A stretch of DNA of 64,000 nt from Pampus argenteus (Eukaryota > Chordata > Actinopteri > Scombriformes > Stromateidae): assembly GCA_036937835.1 (NCBI GenBank), contig CM072881.1, positions 538,501 through 602,500 of the forward strand. Reading direction: 5' to 3'. How positions within the stretch are numbered: position 1 is the stretch's first letter; each line of letters opens with the position of its first letter. The notes beneath the pieces were generated by a model that was not told the origin of the DNA, searched no databases, and was given only the letters and a program-made list of their open reading frames with translations. Below are positions 50,471-62,431 of the stretch, in pieces. The position numbers and the translations under genes are program-made.

Positions 50471-50734
50471 CATTACTGTACAGTGAGATTGGCTCGTTGA
50501 CAACCAGGGATTATATGTAGCGAATATAGTAAAAAATATAGTGCTCCTGACCATGCACACTGACTGGGAAGTTGGTGAATTTACGTTACATTTGTTACTT
50601 TAGTAGGGCAAGGCAGTGTAACGTAAGCTAGCTAGCGAAGGTAAGCTATTATTAGCTGATACAGTAACAGTAATGTTACAGCACTCGACCAAAACTTCAC
50701 TTACTTGCGCCACACGTTACGTATGTTAACTCAC

Positions 50735-50830
50735 CTTTTAAGAGACTGTAGCACACCTTTACAGCAACACCATGGACAAGCAGCTGACAACACACACACA
50801 CAAACACATACACAACTTCTGAACCTCGCA
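50735..50830 (-). other. stat5b: Candidate stat5b 5' UTR exon or first exon
   Basis: The minus strand reads ...AGTCTCTTAAAAG followed by a consensus donor GTGAGT at 50734-50729. The upstream limit is not visible. Either this or the candidate at 50394 (or both) could supply the leader. Confidence 0.35.
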
Positions 50831-51374
50831 CAGGTTATATGGCTTAAGTTACATGTTACATTGCCAACTACTTCATCGTCTTCTGGTTTCTGGTAAAGCA
50901 GCTGTTGTTGGCCACCATAAAGCCAGGAATGATTATTAAAGACAGCTTCCGATTTTAAATTTCAAAATAAAATGTTATTAACTCACAATTATATGTCTAA
51001 CATCAGTTTGTGAATTGGATAATACAGCGTATTTTTGTAGATCACTCTGCATATAATAGGATAAATAATAAAACGCCTTTGGAAATTTGTTGGTGTCTTC
51101 TCGAAATAATTTTAACAATAAAAATTTGCGATTTTGGTACAGAAGGCATCTAATTCCGGTCATAAGCCTGCTAACTTCAGCTGGCTTGGTGCAGTCCTGC
51201 CATCGTCCTATTTCCGCTAACAGCCCCACCTCCAGCCCGCACTCGCACACAGTGTCAAACTGTGTTTGTGAGTGTGTGTGTGTGTGTATGTGGGTGTGTA
51301 CGCACAGCAAGTTTATTTTTCACAGCTACTGTGATCAAAATGAAAAAAGGCAACAGGTCAGTTGAAACGAGTTA

Positions 51375-51378
<4 letters not shown>

Positions 51379-51409
<31 letters not shown>

Positions 51410-51519
51410 TTCTATTTCCTTTCCTTATTTTCTGTCTAATTTTACATATAATATATGATATACTGTATGATATGATATGATATGATATGATATGATATGA
51501 TATGATATGATATGATATG
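51379..51519. repeat. (TA)n followed by (ATGAT)n microsatellites
   Basis: (TA)n at 51379-51407 and about 11 units of ATGAT at 51466-51519. Confidence 0.95.
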
Positions 51520-54500
51520 TAATATACTGCTCTGTTTTCTGATTGTTGTAACCTGTGCCTGATGGTAATTTTATTGTCCTCTGAATATAAATACAGATTT
51601 TCTTTGGGTTAGAGCCAATGACTTTAGGACTTTTACTATAAATATGTTTTGTGATCAACAGGTTTCATTGTGCCCTGTCTACTTTTCCTGCTAACATTCC
51701 ATAGAAACACAGAGGGTGTGAACCAAACAGCTTTTATTACTTAAATCATTAGTGGTTAAGCAATGAAACATTATAACGGAATCAGTTACCAACAGAACAA
51801 AAGCAAGGAAAAAGTTAGGTGTGCACTACATTTTGTGTTCCATTGATATAGGCCTCAACACAGTTGTATGTTGTTACTACTCTGACAGACATGGCATTGT
51901 TAATCCTCTCTGAAATGTTGAAAACCACCAAAATTTTTGTCTACCACAATTGTGCATCAAAACAAGTTAGAGTACTTTATCCTTGCTTATATGTAATTTG
52001 TTGCACTGTAAAATCTGTGGAAGCATTTTGCATTGTTTGGCCCAGGAAGCTGTCCTAAATGCAGAAAATGTGCAGGCAGCAGAAGGCAAATAGCTTTGTA
52101 TTAAGTAAAATCAAAATGTATTATGATCTGCATTGGCAGTGATTCACATTATATACAAAAAAGCAAGAAACTAAGTGGGAAGCTAAACTTTGGTACTTTG
52201 TAGTCCTTTGAATTTACAATTGTATTGTGTGTCTGTCTCCATGTGATAGACTGCTGACCTGTTCCGGGTGTACTCCCTCTGCCCAAACTATACTGGAATA
52301 AAACCCTGAACAGGATTAGTTTAGAAAATGCATGGGTGGATGGAAATGTATCTTGTATGTGCTAAGAAAAAATGCAGTCAGAGTAGAACATTTGAAAAAG
52401 AAACACATTAATTCCTGAATTCATTCTTGCAAGGCACTTACAATATACCACAAGTAGTGATGAATTCATAAAACACATTTATACGTGTTGTTACAAATAA
52501 GTAAATGTGGATAATAAAACAAACTTTTGTGGGAACATTTGGACACTGTGGGACAATGTGCCTTTAATGAGGACCTGACAAAATCATAGTGAGATGAATG
52601 GACACTAGGGGTCAGTAGCAGACCGTAGCAATTTTTTTATTTTTTTTATTTTTTTTTAAAACTTAGTCCTGTGAATAGACAGGTCCCAAGACACAGTGTT
52701 GATAACAGTCTAAACTGGTTCTACCAGATGTGAGACTTGCTGAAAGTATTGGTCCTTATCTCAGTTTATCTATGAAACACATCTTTAAATAACACATAAC
52801 TTTTGGAAGAAACTCTGTGTTAGAAAATAATAGAAGTTGGTTGTTCAGTTGGTCAGTGAAATGTAGTGTAATATGTAGCCTATAAATGAGTTGTCTCTAC
52901 TTTGTGTTTTGCAGACCTTAAATTTCATGGGTACTAGTAATTTGTTTGAAACACTGGCAGAAAATGGAGAAAATTAAGAATGTTACAACAAAGTGTTCTG
53001 AAAAGATAGTTATTAGGCTACATTCTGTCATCAGTCTTGTGTAGTGTGATCTCATACCCTGGAACCTAGAAATACCCTAGAAATGACAACAGAATCACTG
53101 TGCTCTAAATAATGAGTAAATTAAGCACATTAAGATAACACTTCACTATTTAAACAGATGAACAACAAAGGGGTGGATGGAATATTTTAGCGTGTTATAT
53201 GTTCTAGTTCTAAAACACTAGGAATTTATGGATACAAGCATGAATATGTACTCAGTGTGTTTATGAATAATTTGGCGATTGGGAATCTGCAACCCAACAG
53301 TGCTTTACATATAACAAATACTACTGAAAAACTACTGGTTTCCAGGTTATCATCCCACTAGCTGTGAGTTTTTAGCATTTTGTTAAAAGGAAAACTTGAA
53401 AAATGACACTTTGACCTTTAGAAGGGTGTCCCCTTCTAATGATTGCTTGATCATATCAGTTCTGCTATTGACACACCCCAGCCCAACCTGCCTCCCCTTC
53501 CCAGCCCAACCGGCCTCCATTATAACATTGTTTTAGGTTTCTTCTTTATTTATTCTTTCAATATTCATGATCATCTCCAGCATCAAAACATCACAAATAC
53601 AGTGCTTTTGTAAATATGGGAAGATTTCAGTTAAACCCATTAGCGCAACCTAAAGTTAAAGAATAATTCCATTTGCACCATTTTTTTTTCTAGTTTTGGC
53701 AATCATTACCAGTGGTAATAATAACATTGTACTTACCAAGTTCATTGTTAAGATATGGGATTGTGCCAACCCATGGCTGGATTTACTTGCTAGATGCCAT
53801 GGTCTAAGTACTAGGCCTTTTCTGACCTTCAGATCCTCTAACACTCTTTGTGGTGTGTTTAGTTTTTCTAAGCCAAAATACTACATGGTCCTTTATTTGC
53901 TGTGTGGTAATTTGATAAAACTAAATTAATTGTACAAGCACAAGACTTAAAGTGATGATCTTGAAGATTTTTATTTAAATAAATGTCTGTTAAGTCACTG
54001 AATGAGAAAACACAAAGATGATTGAGCCTATGGCCCATTGACGAAAGCTCTTGCATTTGTAATATTGTGATTATTACAAACTATGTGTCTATGGTGACAT
54101 TCCCAGGAAAAAAATCAAAGGCATACTGTTGTTTCTGGTCTCTGCTACATGGGTGTACAACAAGGTTGCTCTGCTAGTGTCTGACATCACACAGATGATA
54201 CCGTTTAGATTAAGTTTATCAGAGACGTTTCACTGGCAAGAGCGATAAGACTTAACTAAAGCAGTAATGTTTGTAAAAAAAAAAAAAAAAAAGCTGAAGA
54301 GGCTTAAACAAGTGTGGAGTTGTAATTAACTTAGCGCAAAAAAAGCTGATAAACAGCAATCCTGGAGTTTTGGGGGCTCCTAGAGTTCTGGGGCAGTTGC
54401 CTACTTTGCCTGGTTAGTAATCCAGCCTTGGTGCACCTCCACAAAAGATGTTGGAAAGGGTAAGAAACAGACAGGTGATCAGACAAGGTAAAAATTTAGA

Positions 54501-54860
54501 AGCAGTTAGACAAATTTATTTTTAAGACAAAACAGAGGCCTATGGTAAAATTATTTATCATTACCAACCTCCTGGTTCAACTTTGGCCTACTATACCAGT
54601 TGTGTTTGTACATGGGTTTTCTGTGCAATGAGGGATTAATACTGATATTTTGGGTGCACTCACTTTCAATTTCACCTCCAAACATCTAATAGGAATCATG
54701 GGCAAAATCATTTAATGGCACTAAGACCCAAGTTATAAGAAATGGAAATTATTCTTTAACTATCTTCTTAATCCCCACAATTTATTCAGTTTTTACAAAA
54801 GAACCTCAGGGTTGGTGCAAGTAATTCTGTTAGGATCTTGGCTAACTCTTTGTTCTTCAT
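51520..54860. other. stat5b-cavin1 intergenic region and cavin1 3' UTR
   Basis: No exon recognised. Both genes read to the left, so the part next to 54860 is cavin1 3' UTR (minus-strand AATAAA near 54781 and 54513) and the part near 51 kb holds the stat5b promoter. Homopolymer runs lie at 52626-52660 and 54275-54292. No stat3 exon was found. Confidence 0.55.
52230..52344 (+). repeat. Degraded RTE/Rex3-like LINE 3' end
   Basis: Resembles the frequent fish sequence with GACTGCTGACCTGTTCCGGG, CCCTGAACAGGATTAG and GGGTGGATGGA, which I associate with 3' ends of Rex3/RTE-type elements with GATG-type tails. It is strongly decayed. Confidence 0.5.
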
Positions 54861-55739
54861 CTAGTCGCTGTCTCTACCTCTATCCTCATCCTCCTGAAGG
54901 GCATCATGGCTGTCCTCCTCTTCTTCTTCCTCTACCTCTTCCTCATCCCCTCCTCCATTTATCATCTCCATCTCTACCTCCACTCCGCCCTCCTCAAACT
55001 CCTCATTCACCCCACTGAAGGGGTCAGCATCCTGGGACACCTCCACCATCTCAGTGCCATGTACCACCTCAATGGCACCTTCACGGACTTTCTTGACGTG
55101 GAAGGTGAAGGGGGGCACCTTGTACACAGCAGTCTTGGACCGGGCATAAACAACATGGTCAGGTGTGAAGGCTTTCTTCACCTTATCACGGGATGTCTGC
55201 ATCTTCTGCTTGCGCTCAGGGTTGACACTCATGCGTGTTCCAAGCTTTCCCATCTTTTTCTCAATGTTGTGACGTGTCTTCTCCAGGTTCTCCTTGGTTT
55301 TCTGCTTGGTCTTCTCTAAATTCTCTCTGGTTCTCTGCTTGGTCTTTTCCAGATTCTCTTTTGTCTTCTGCTTTGTCTTCTCCAGGTTCTCCTTGGTTTT
55401 TTGTTTGGTCTTCTCCAAGTTCTCCTTGGTCTTTGCCCTGGTCTTATCCATCTTCTCTTTGGAGAAAACCGTCTTCAGGGTTTGTACGCGTTGCAGGCTG
55501 CTGCGCTTGATGCGCTCTGCACGAGACTCCTCAATGGTCTCCTCAATCTCCACCCCCTCCTCATCTGATGATAGGTCTACATGGGGTTTGTCTGCCTTCT
55601 CTCCTTCTCCTCCCTCCTCTCCAGCCTCATCCACAGTTTCCTTGAGCTCTAGCAGGCTGCCTCCTCTGCTTCCTGACACAGACTCAGAGACCTTCATCGA
55701 TTTAGAGACACTGAGTCTTGAGGGAACCTTCATTTCATC
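54861..55739 (-). CDS. cavin1: Cavin-1 (PTRF), last coding exon
   Basis: Caveolae-associated protein 1, a trimeric coat protein that binds phosphatidylserine and PI(4,5)P2 and shapes caveolae with caveolins; it was first described as polymerase I and transcript release factor. Acceptor TTCTGTACAG above 55739; stop TAG at 54863-54861. The exon gives 292 residues: DEMKVPSRLSVSKSMK, an acidic region (about 36-70), the basic ESRAERIKRSSLQRV, five 11-residue ENLEK repeats (100-154), then FTPDHVVYARSKTAVYKVPP and FTFHVKKVREG (the HR2 end). It finishes with a long acidic tail, DEEEVEEEEEEDSHD, and RDSD. The N-terminal exon (HR1) lies beyond 64000. Order and strand beside stat5b match mammalian synteny. 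Teleosts have cavin1a and cavin1b, and which one this is stays open. Confidence 0.95.
   Translation of the reverse strand, partial: DEMKVPSRLSVSKSMKVSESVSGSRGGSLLELKETVDEAGEEGGEGEKADKPHVDLSSDEEGVEIEETIEESRAERIKRSSLQRVQTLKTVFSKEKMDKTRAKTKENLEKTKQKTKENLEKTKQKTKENLEKTKQRTRENLEKTKQKTKENLEKTRHNIEKKMGKLGTRMSVNPERKQKMQTSRDKVKKAFTPDHVVYARSKTAVYKVPPFTFHVKKVREGAIEVVHGTEMVEVSQDADPFSGVNEEFEEGGVEVEMEMINGGGDEEEVEEEEEEDSHDALQEDEDRGRDSD
55278..55442 (-). repeat. cavin1: Five 33-bp coding repeats (11-residue ENLEK units) in cavin1
   Basis: Residues 100-154 of the exon are five consecutive 11-mers of the pattern T(K/R)xK/RTK/RENLEK. The DNA is a 165-bp tandem repeat with period 33. From memory, human cavin-1 has two ENLEK units at this place. 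These are the undecad coiled-coil repeats of the family. Confidence 0.9.
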
Positions 55740-56084
55740 CTGTACAGAAGAAAACATCACACATATTAATGCATTATCAAGTTAGCATCAACACAATTAC
55801 AGTCATATGAACATGGGTGTGTGCTTGGTAGCACTTTCACAGAATTTGCCAGTGCCAGTTGTATGTAAGTCTAACATTTACTCTCCTTTTTGCTCTGTTT
55901 TGGTCTTCAGTAATTCCTGAGAAATAGCCACTATGTTCACTAGCTTGTTGCTAACTTCGCCTGATGTTTGGTGCTGGTCAGGTACAGTGGGTTTCGGAGA
56001 CCTTTTTACTGAAAACAGCCAGCTGCTGCTGTTGGAACAAGGTTAATGAGATACGTGAAACTAAACCTGAACAGTAAAGATCAA

Positions 56085-56229
56085 ATCAAAAAATCAAATC
56101 AAATCAAATCAAATCAAATCAAATCAAATCAAATCAAATCAAATCAAATCAAATCAAATCAAATCAAATTTTGTATTGCCCAAAGTCACAAAATACATTT
56201 GTCTCAGAGGGCTTTACAATATGTACAGA
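56085..56229 (-). mobile_element. L2 3' end with expanded (AAATC)n tail
   Basis: The reverse complement of the L2 terminus (ATACATTTGTCTCAGAGGGC near 56190) follows about 15 copies of AAATC (56093-56167), i.e. a lengthened GATTT tail on the minus strand. Only about 60 bp of L2 body remain. Confidence 0.85.
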
Positions 56230-56459
56230 TGTGGGCTATAAAATCAACAATGACTGAAAAGACACTAAAAAGCTCTGTTTGCTACTTAATAGAGGAATTA
56301 CAGGCCAGCCTAAACAGAAATTTGAGATGATTACATTTGACAGAACCAGAGACTTAATGGAACATGTAAAAAAAACCCTCCAGGATTCACTTCACATGAA
56401 TCACAAAAATGTAAGATGGTTGTTACAGACAAAGGAATGGAAATGGAAATATGAGCGTG

Positions 56460-56605
<146 letters not shown>

Positions 56606-56743
56606 ACCGTTTCAGTGTAAAGCTGCAAATACCCTGCTGCCCACATTAATAAGATATGCATAGTATGGAACAGATCATATAACCTTTCCCCTAACAAGAA
56701 TATAAACTCAATACCAGGCAAAAGAAATGATGTGAAACAACAT

Positions 56744-57246
56744 GGCAATTCAGTCTGATTATCAGGCTAGTAGTCTAGTAATATTAATAGTAATATGGAC
56801 AGTGTTTAGATATTCTATTTGTTATATTGTATGGCACTCCTGGCAGGTACTCTGAATTTTTATCTGAATTCTCAGTTTTTATCAAGTTTAGTCCTTAGCA
56901 TAGATACAATGATTATAGTAGGTCATATTAATATTCATGTGGACATTGCTAATATATGTAAATGTATTATATATAATATATACTAAATTTGATATACATT
57001 TACATGAAACATAACTGACCTTATTGTTAATCTCCCTGTGAACAAGAGTTCTGAAGAGGTTTCTAGCTGCCTAGTGTCTGCTGTATTTACTACTATTTTC
57101 CACTCTGCTCTGCATTTCATTGTTTCATATAATATTTTTAATTTTTCTGACCAACTGCTACATAACATGAGTTGAGTTGGCAATTCAGTCTGATTATCAG
57201 GCTAGTAGTCTAGTAATATTAATAGTAATATGGACAGTGTTTAGAT
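56744..57246. repeat. 68-bp direct repeats flanking a LINE scrap
   Basis: The 68-bp segment at 56744-56811 (GGCAATTCAGTCTGATTATC...) recurs at 57179-57246 with only about one difference at its edge. Between them lies the LINE endonuclease scrap 56812-57178. Confidence 0.9.
56812..57178 (+). mobile_element. LINE endonuclease scrap, copy 1
   Basis: Nearly identical to 59679-60031. The homologous copy reads MIIVGNFNIHVDIANT, the GDFNIH motif of LINE apurinic-type endonucleases (L2-like). Copy 1 has a 15-bp AT insertion near 56972 and stops. Confidence 0.65.
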
Positions 57247-59385
57247 GTTTAAAATACAAGGGCTTTCGTGACTCCTTGATATTTGGTCTTGGTCTGCCAC
57301 CAAAAATTTCCACTTGCAATCCAAATTTATTTGACAAAATTGGCCTTTAGTAGACAAGTTCCTATTCTCCACGAGTACACGATGAACCAATTCCATTGCT
57401 ATGTGTATTACTCCACAAGCTTATGTCTAACAAAACTCTCAGGACAGAAAGTCAAATTTCCACGAGATGGCCTTTCCTCTGGCACCTCTCTCAGGACTCC
57501 ATTATGGGTAAGTTTTTGAGTATATAAATTCAATTCTGGGTGTAATAAACCTTGTGGCCTCTAGGGGCCACTAGTTTTATTTGGATATTTAGTCAGGTTA
57601 TATAAATGTCTCACTCAGCACAGTTTTTGTGCCTCTGGTGCATAACACCATACACAAGACATAAGTAAGTATGACCTGACTCCTCCTGACCTCACCCGCC
57701 CTGATGAAACATTCCTGCACAGCACCACTTCATATCCTCCATTATCCTGGCCCTTCCATCTCCACCCACCTTTCTAGCCTTTCCCCTTTTGCATTCCAGA
57801 TAGGAAAGCCTTTCTTTTCCTTTCTCTCATGTGCCCCCTTCACCTCGTAAATACAATGCTATGACTTGTTAATGAAGTTATGGGAAGGAGGGGTGAGGGG
57901 AAGGGGGTCTTCCTCTTTCCATTACGTCAAATTTTTATTCAATTGGGCTCCTGAATGTCTGCATGAGAGCCAATACTTGTTGTCCATATTGTCTTTTTTC
58001 CCTCTACACCACCTTAATGATCACAACAGGAACACAGCAGAACCTGAACAAAGGACACAGGGAAGGGGTGGGGGGAGGTGTGGAAAATGGAGATAACTTT
58101 CCACTGTCGTGTGAGTCGAGAAATAGCACAAGTGTGATGATGCTTCAGGGTCTTGGAAAACCATCTGCTCAGCAGGAAGATGATAATATCAAAGTGTTGG
58201 CTGGAAGGTGGAGGTATAGAAGCTTGGGGCACTGGGGGGTCTTGTGTCTATTGTGTTCTGTTGCAATATAATGGTGTTTTTATGAAGGTATTGTATTACA
58301 GTATCTTGGGTAAACTTGACCTTGGATGAGAGATCTTGGTTTTCCTGAACAGCTGTGCTGACAGGCGGGTGTGCTGGAAAATACCTGCCTCAAATTCATT
58401 ACATCTTATGATCTCAAGGACAATGCAGTGGGTGTTGTAAATTATTTAAACAATGTGTAGTCCAAGTCACTGACAAGGCCCTGCAGTTTGTCACAAGAAC
58501 TCTAACTACAGGTGAAAATGTGAGTCTTGTGGGAATATATCACTTCTACTTTTACAAGCAAAAGTGTCCTGGGAGGACTAGAATAAGTACCAGAATGAAA
58601 AGGATTCAAGTGAAACTTTGGCCTATTAAAGTCCCATGGTCTGGGGCAATGGGGTGCCTCTTTGCAAAGTGGGTAATGTACACATGGACTGTACGGGGAG
58701 TGAAGGTTTCAGTGGCATGTTAGACTAAAGGACATCTTGGACCACAGAAAAAATAAAAATAAATAGGACCTGGCCAGATTCTTCTGGAGTCATTTTGAGC
58801 TTCGTGGGACATTTATTATTACAACTGTAACACAGACAAAGGCTAATATACCTGAAAGCAGTTAGAATTTAACATATCTGGACAGTTAGCCCTTAGCTTT
58901 GAGGAACCTGGACATACAGTGTGAGTGCCTGGGAAAGCAAATTCTGTCAGCTCAGAGTGTAGGAGGTCGATCACAGGGTAATGTGTTTGCATAAGAAGTA
59001 CACAACAGACAGGGTACAGGAGGGAATTCTGTGCTGTGTGTGTATTTGTGTGTGGCCAAACTGCATGGAAAGAGTGTATGGGGAAGTCCGAACATTCACC
59101 TTGGTGCTGACTTCCTGACCCTTCTAATTTAATGGGACATTGTTCTCCATGAGTCTGCTAAGCCAAAGACAGGAAGTAACACAGAGCCATGGAAATTAGA
59201 CCAATAAGGTATGTGATGGCTGTATGTGTTGGTGTGTGTATATTTCGTTGTCTAGGCAATACTACATACTACTCTTGCAAAACATGCACAAGGAGCTAAT
59301 TTCCATATCTGGCTTGCAATGAAATTACAAAATAACAGTCAGGAGGGAAATTTGTTGCAAAACATGGTGAACCACAGTGTTTCAT

Positions 59386-59461
<76 letters not shown>

Positions 59462-59462
59462 T
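59386..59462. repeat. (TTTC)n microsatellite
   Basis: About 19 units of TTTC, followed by a T-rich run. Confidence 0.97.
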
Positions 59463-59678
59463 TTTTCTTTTTTCAGTCTTTTAGTGGAGGAGAGTTTGCT
59501 GCAGTGACTCATGATTGGTGGAAAAGTCATTCATCTGTAAGATGTTTACAGTGCTTTTACTCTGGCTCTCACCCTCTAACAACCTACCACCCACTATGTG
59601 TGTGTGCATTAACGCATGAATACTCACTCTATTTAACTCTAACATAATACATTATAAGTATTATGATACTCTACAGTC

Positions 59679-60031
59679 AATTCTATTTGTTATATTGTAT
59701 GGCACTCCTAGCAGGTACTCTGAATTTTTATCTGAATTCTCAGTTTTTATCAAGTTTAGTCCTTAGTATAGATAAAATGATTATAGTAGGTAATTTTAAT
59801 ATTCATGTGGACATTGCTAATACATGTAAATGTATACTAAATTTGGTATACATTTACATGAAACATAACTGACCTTATTGTTAATCTCCCTGTGAACAAG
59901 AGTTCTGAAGAGGTTTCTAGCTGCCTAGTATCTGCTGTATTTACTACTATTTTCCACTCTGCTCTACATTTCATTGTTTCATATAATATTTTTCATTTTT
60001 CTGACCAACTGCTACATAACATGAGTTGAGT
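59679..60031 (+). mobile_element. LINE endonuclease scrap, copy 2
   Basis: Plus-strand fragment containing the endonuclease motif VGNFNIHVD at about 59785. It starts and stops at the same bases as copy 1 (TTCTATTTGTTATATTGTAT to ATGAGTTGAG). Stops interrupt it elsewhere. Confidence 0.65.
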
Positions 60032-61202
60032 GAGGTACCTGGACACATATTAAACACTGATCAGACACCCAGATTAGGTATTTACCTGCCAGGTTTCTAT
60101 CAAAGTACTCCAAGTAGAATATTCATGTTCCTCAATATCAGGGTGTGATGTTGATACATGTGCAGCAAATAACCAGGAAATATATTGCAAAAGGGATCAA
60201 AATCAATGCAGCAGAGCTATTGTCTTCTTTATTCCACACGTTCTTAAAAATATGGCATCGTACCCACAATGCAACTTAACAAGTGACATTTTGCTCAGAG
60301 AGTTGTATGTGTTCTGCTATTATGGGTGGATCGCTTTTAAGTAAAACTTCAAAGAATCATATTTCTGGGACTGAAATTAAGACTCCAATAAAGTAATAAG
60401 AGAATGACAAGAGAAAGTAGCAACATTATGATGAGCATAGTTATTCCAAAAGGCTACCATTTGGTGTGTGTGCACTTGTGTGTTTGCTTGCATGCCTGTG
60501 TCTGTGTGTGTGTCTGTCAGTTGCTGAGATCAGCTGGCTGATGCTCTGCGTTATCAGCACATCGCAGTGTTTCTCTTTCAGGGAGAATGTGCACAGTGAC
60601 TTCTGTCTGTGCAGCACAACATTTATTTTCTGTATCACATCATTATTTATGTATCACTTAAAAGTGCAATAACTGGGGGCGGTATATCACCAGAAAGTTA
60701 GGGTGTCCATTACTATGTTAGTGCTGAATCAATAGTGTATTATCAATGATCTGTTAGCTAGCAAACTAGGTAACTAGGACATGATGTCAAAACTGTATTT
60801 CTTCACATTCTGTTGATAATTTGAGTTACTTTTTGAATGTTTAAAACTACAGTTCTGACATAATTATTACAAGCTGCACCTTTAGTGTCTGTTTTCATGT
60901 CTCTGCCGATACATTTCCTGAAAGTCTCCTTTCAAAAAGGCTGGGGGTCTTTCATGTGTGCATATGTGGATTTTCTGGGCGTAGCCAGAGGTAAACTGCT
61001 GTGGCAATAAAGCAGCACCAGTAAACTGTAGCAGCAACAATAATATGCCAGTGTTTGTGCACTTCCTGCCTCTGAAAACTGAAAATTGTGTTGTTGTTTT
61101 TTTTTAACCCAAATCTGTGGTTATGTTTTTCATGTGATTGTCAAAACAGTAGAGTTTCTAATTACTGTTTTGTATTAGGTCGACAAATAAAACAAAAAGC
61201 TT

Positions 61203-61237
<35 letters not shown>

Positions 61238-61363
61238 GTATATGTGTGTGTGTGCACAATCTTTGTGATGTCTGTCTGTGTGTATGTGTGTTTTCTTGTA
61301 TGTACTTATATGGTTACTTAATGTATGTGTGTCTACTTATATGATAGAGTAAGTATGATAACT

Positions 61364-61414
<51 letters not shown>

Positions 61415-61635
61415 GAATCCCGCTGTAACACACCCCTCTCTGTTTGTGTTTTCCTGTTTAAACTCAAACCACCAAGAACTCCCCTACTGCTGTGGAAAAA
61501 TCAGAATCATGTTTGTGAGTATGTGTGTGTGTGTGTGTGTGTGTGTGCATGTGTGTGTGCAACACATACGCTTTACTGTATGAGCTGTATGAGTGTGCAT
61601 TCCATATACACATTACACACACACACACGCCCACA
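61203..61635. repeat. Cluster of (GT)n, (GA)n and (CA)n microsatellites
   Basis: (GT)n at 61203-61252, (GA)n at 61364-61414, (GT)n at 61521-61557, (CA)n at 61612-61627. Frames translated from these are low-complexity and not genes. Confidence 0.95.
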
Positions 61636-62411
61636 TTGAGGGGATTTTCCAGTGAATCCAGGAAAACAGGGAATCCTCATGATACAACTACTGATGTAAA
61701 GACTAACTCAGGGCAGTCTAAGAAGCAAATGAGGACACTGTATTTCTTTCTTTTGGTGCTTTGGAATGACAGAACTGGTCTATTTAGTAGCTTTGCTTTC
61801 AATCATATCTCATGATCTTTAACTGTAATTTTTTTCCTGGATATTTCAAGGACTTGTGAAGATCATGTGATATGATTGAAAGCTCTTGAAAAGTTCTAAA
61901 TGAGCCACCTTATATAGCTGGTATGACACGGACAAAAAGAGTCTTCTAAAAGTTTCTTAATTAAGATAAAGGAGCATTTCTTGGCCTCATAAAATAAATA
62001 TTCAACTTCTAAGAATTATTTCCACACCATGAAGCCATCGAATGATCACCATCCCATCCATCTTAGGTCTCAGGTAGCTCAAACTGACTGCTTGATACTG
62101 TTTTCTAATTAAAGCCAACAACTCAAATGCCTACCCTGTCAGACTGGCTCCTTTGTGGTAATGGATGTGTAAGCATACAGTACATTTCTCTAACCAGTCA
62201 AGGGATTGTTTTCTGTGTGAGCACATTTCTCATGTGAGTGCCATGGGAAATAATATGATGGTCTCACACAGCACAAAACTGTGGGGAGAGAACTCACTAC
62301 TCCTCCTGTTTTCCACTCATCCCCTTTAATCAGAGACATGGGACCGGAGACAGAGAAAGAGAGCAAGAGAAAGAGATTGCTATATAAAGTGATGGCATGC
62401 CACAGGTCTCT

Positions 62412-62431
62412 GAGGGAGAGAGAGAGAGAGG
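62412..62431. repeat. Short (GA)n microsatellite
   Basis: Ten units of GA inside a purine-rich stretch. Confidence 0.9.

Noticed and set aside
50978..51310. A 110-codon minus-strand frame starting in a CA repeat, with non-repetitive remainder (LAEIGRWQDCTKPAEVSRLM...).
   Set aside because: I recognise no family, the start lies in a microsatellite, and the position fits stat5b promoter or leader DNA. Conservation in related fish would be needed to revive it.
51520..54860. Possible stat3 or other gene between stat5b and cavin1.
   Set aside because: No STAT-like motif (SH2, DNA-binding or linker sequence) was found in any frame by eye.
54812..55785. Several long plus-strand frames opposite cavin1.
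   Set aside because: They are antisense shadows of the repetitive cavin1 exon. The minus frame has clear family similarity and a proper acceptor and stop.
57866..58271. Short plus-strand frames around 57.9-58.3 kb in the cavin1 intron.
   Set aside because: They overlap in two frames, have no recognised domain, and no splice context supports an exon.
61088..61815. Frames rich in CVCV, RERE and THTH near 61.1-61.8 kb.
   Set aside because: Translation of (GT)n, (GA)n and (CA)n microsatellites.
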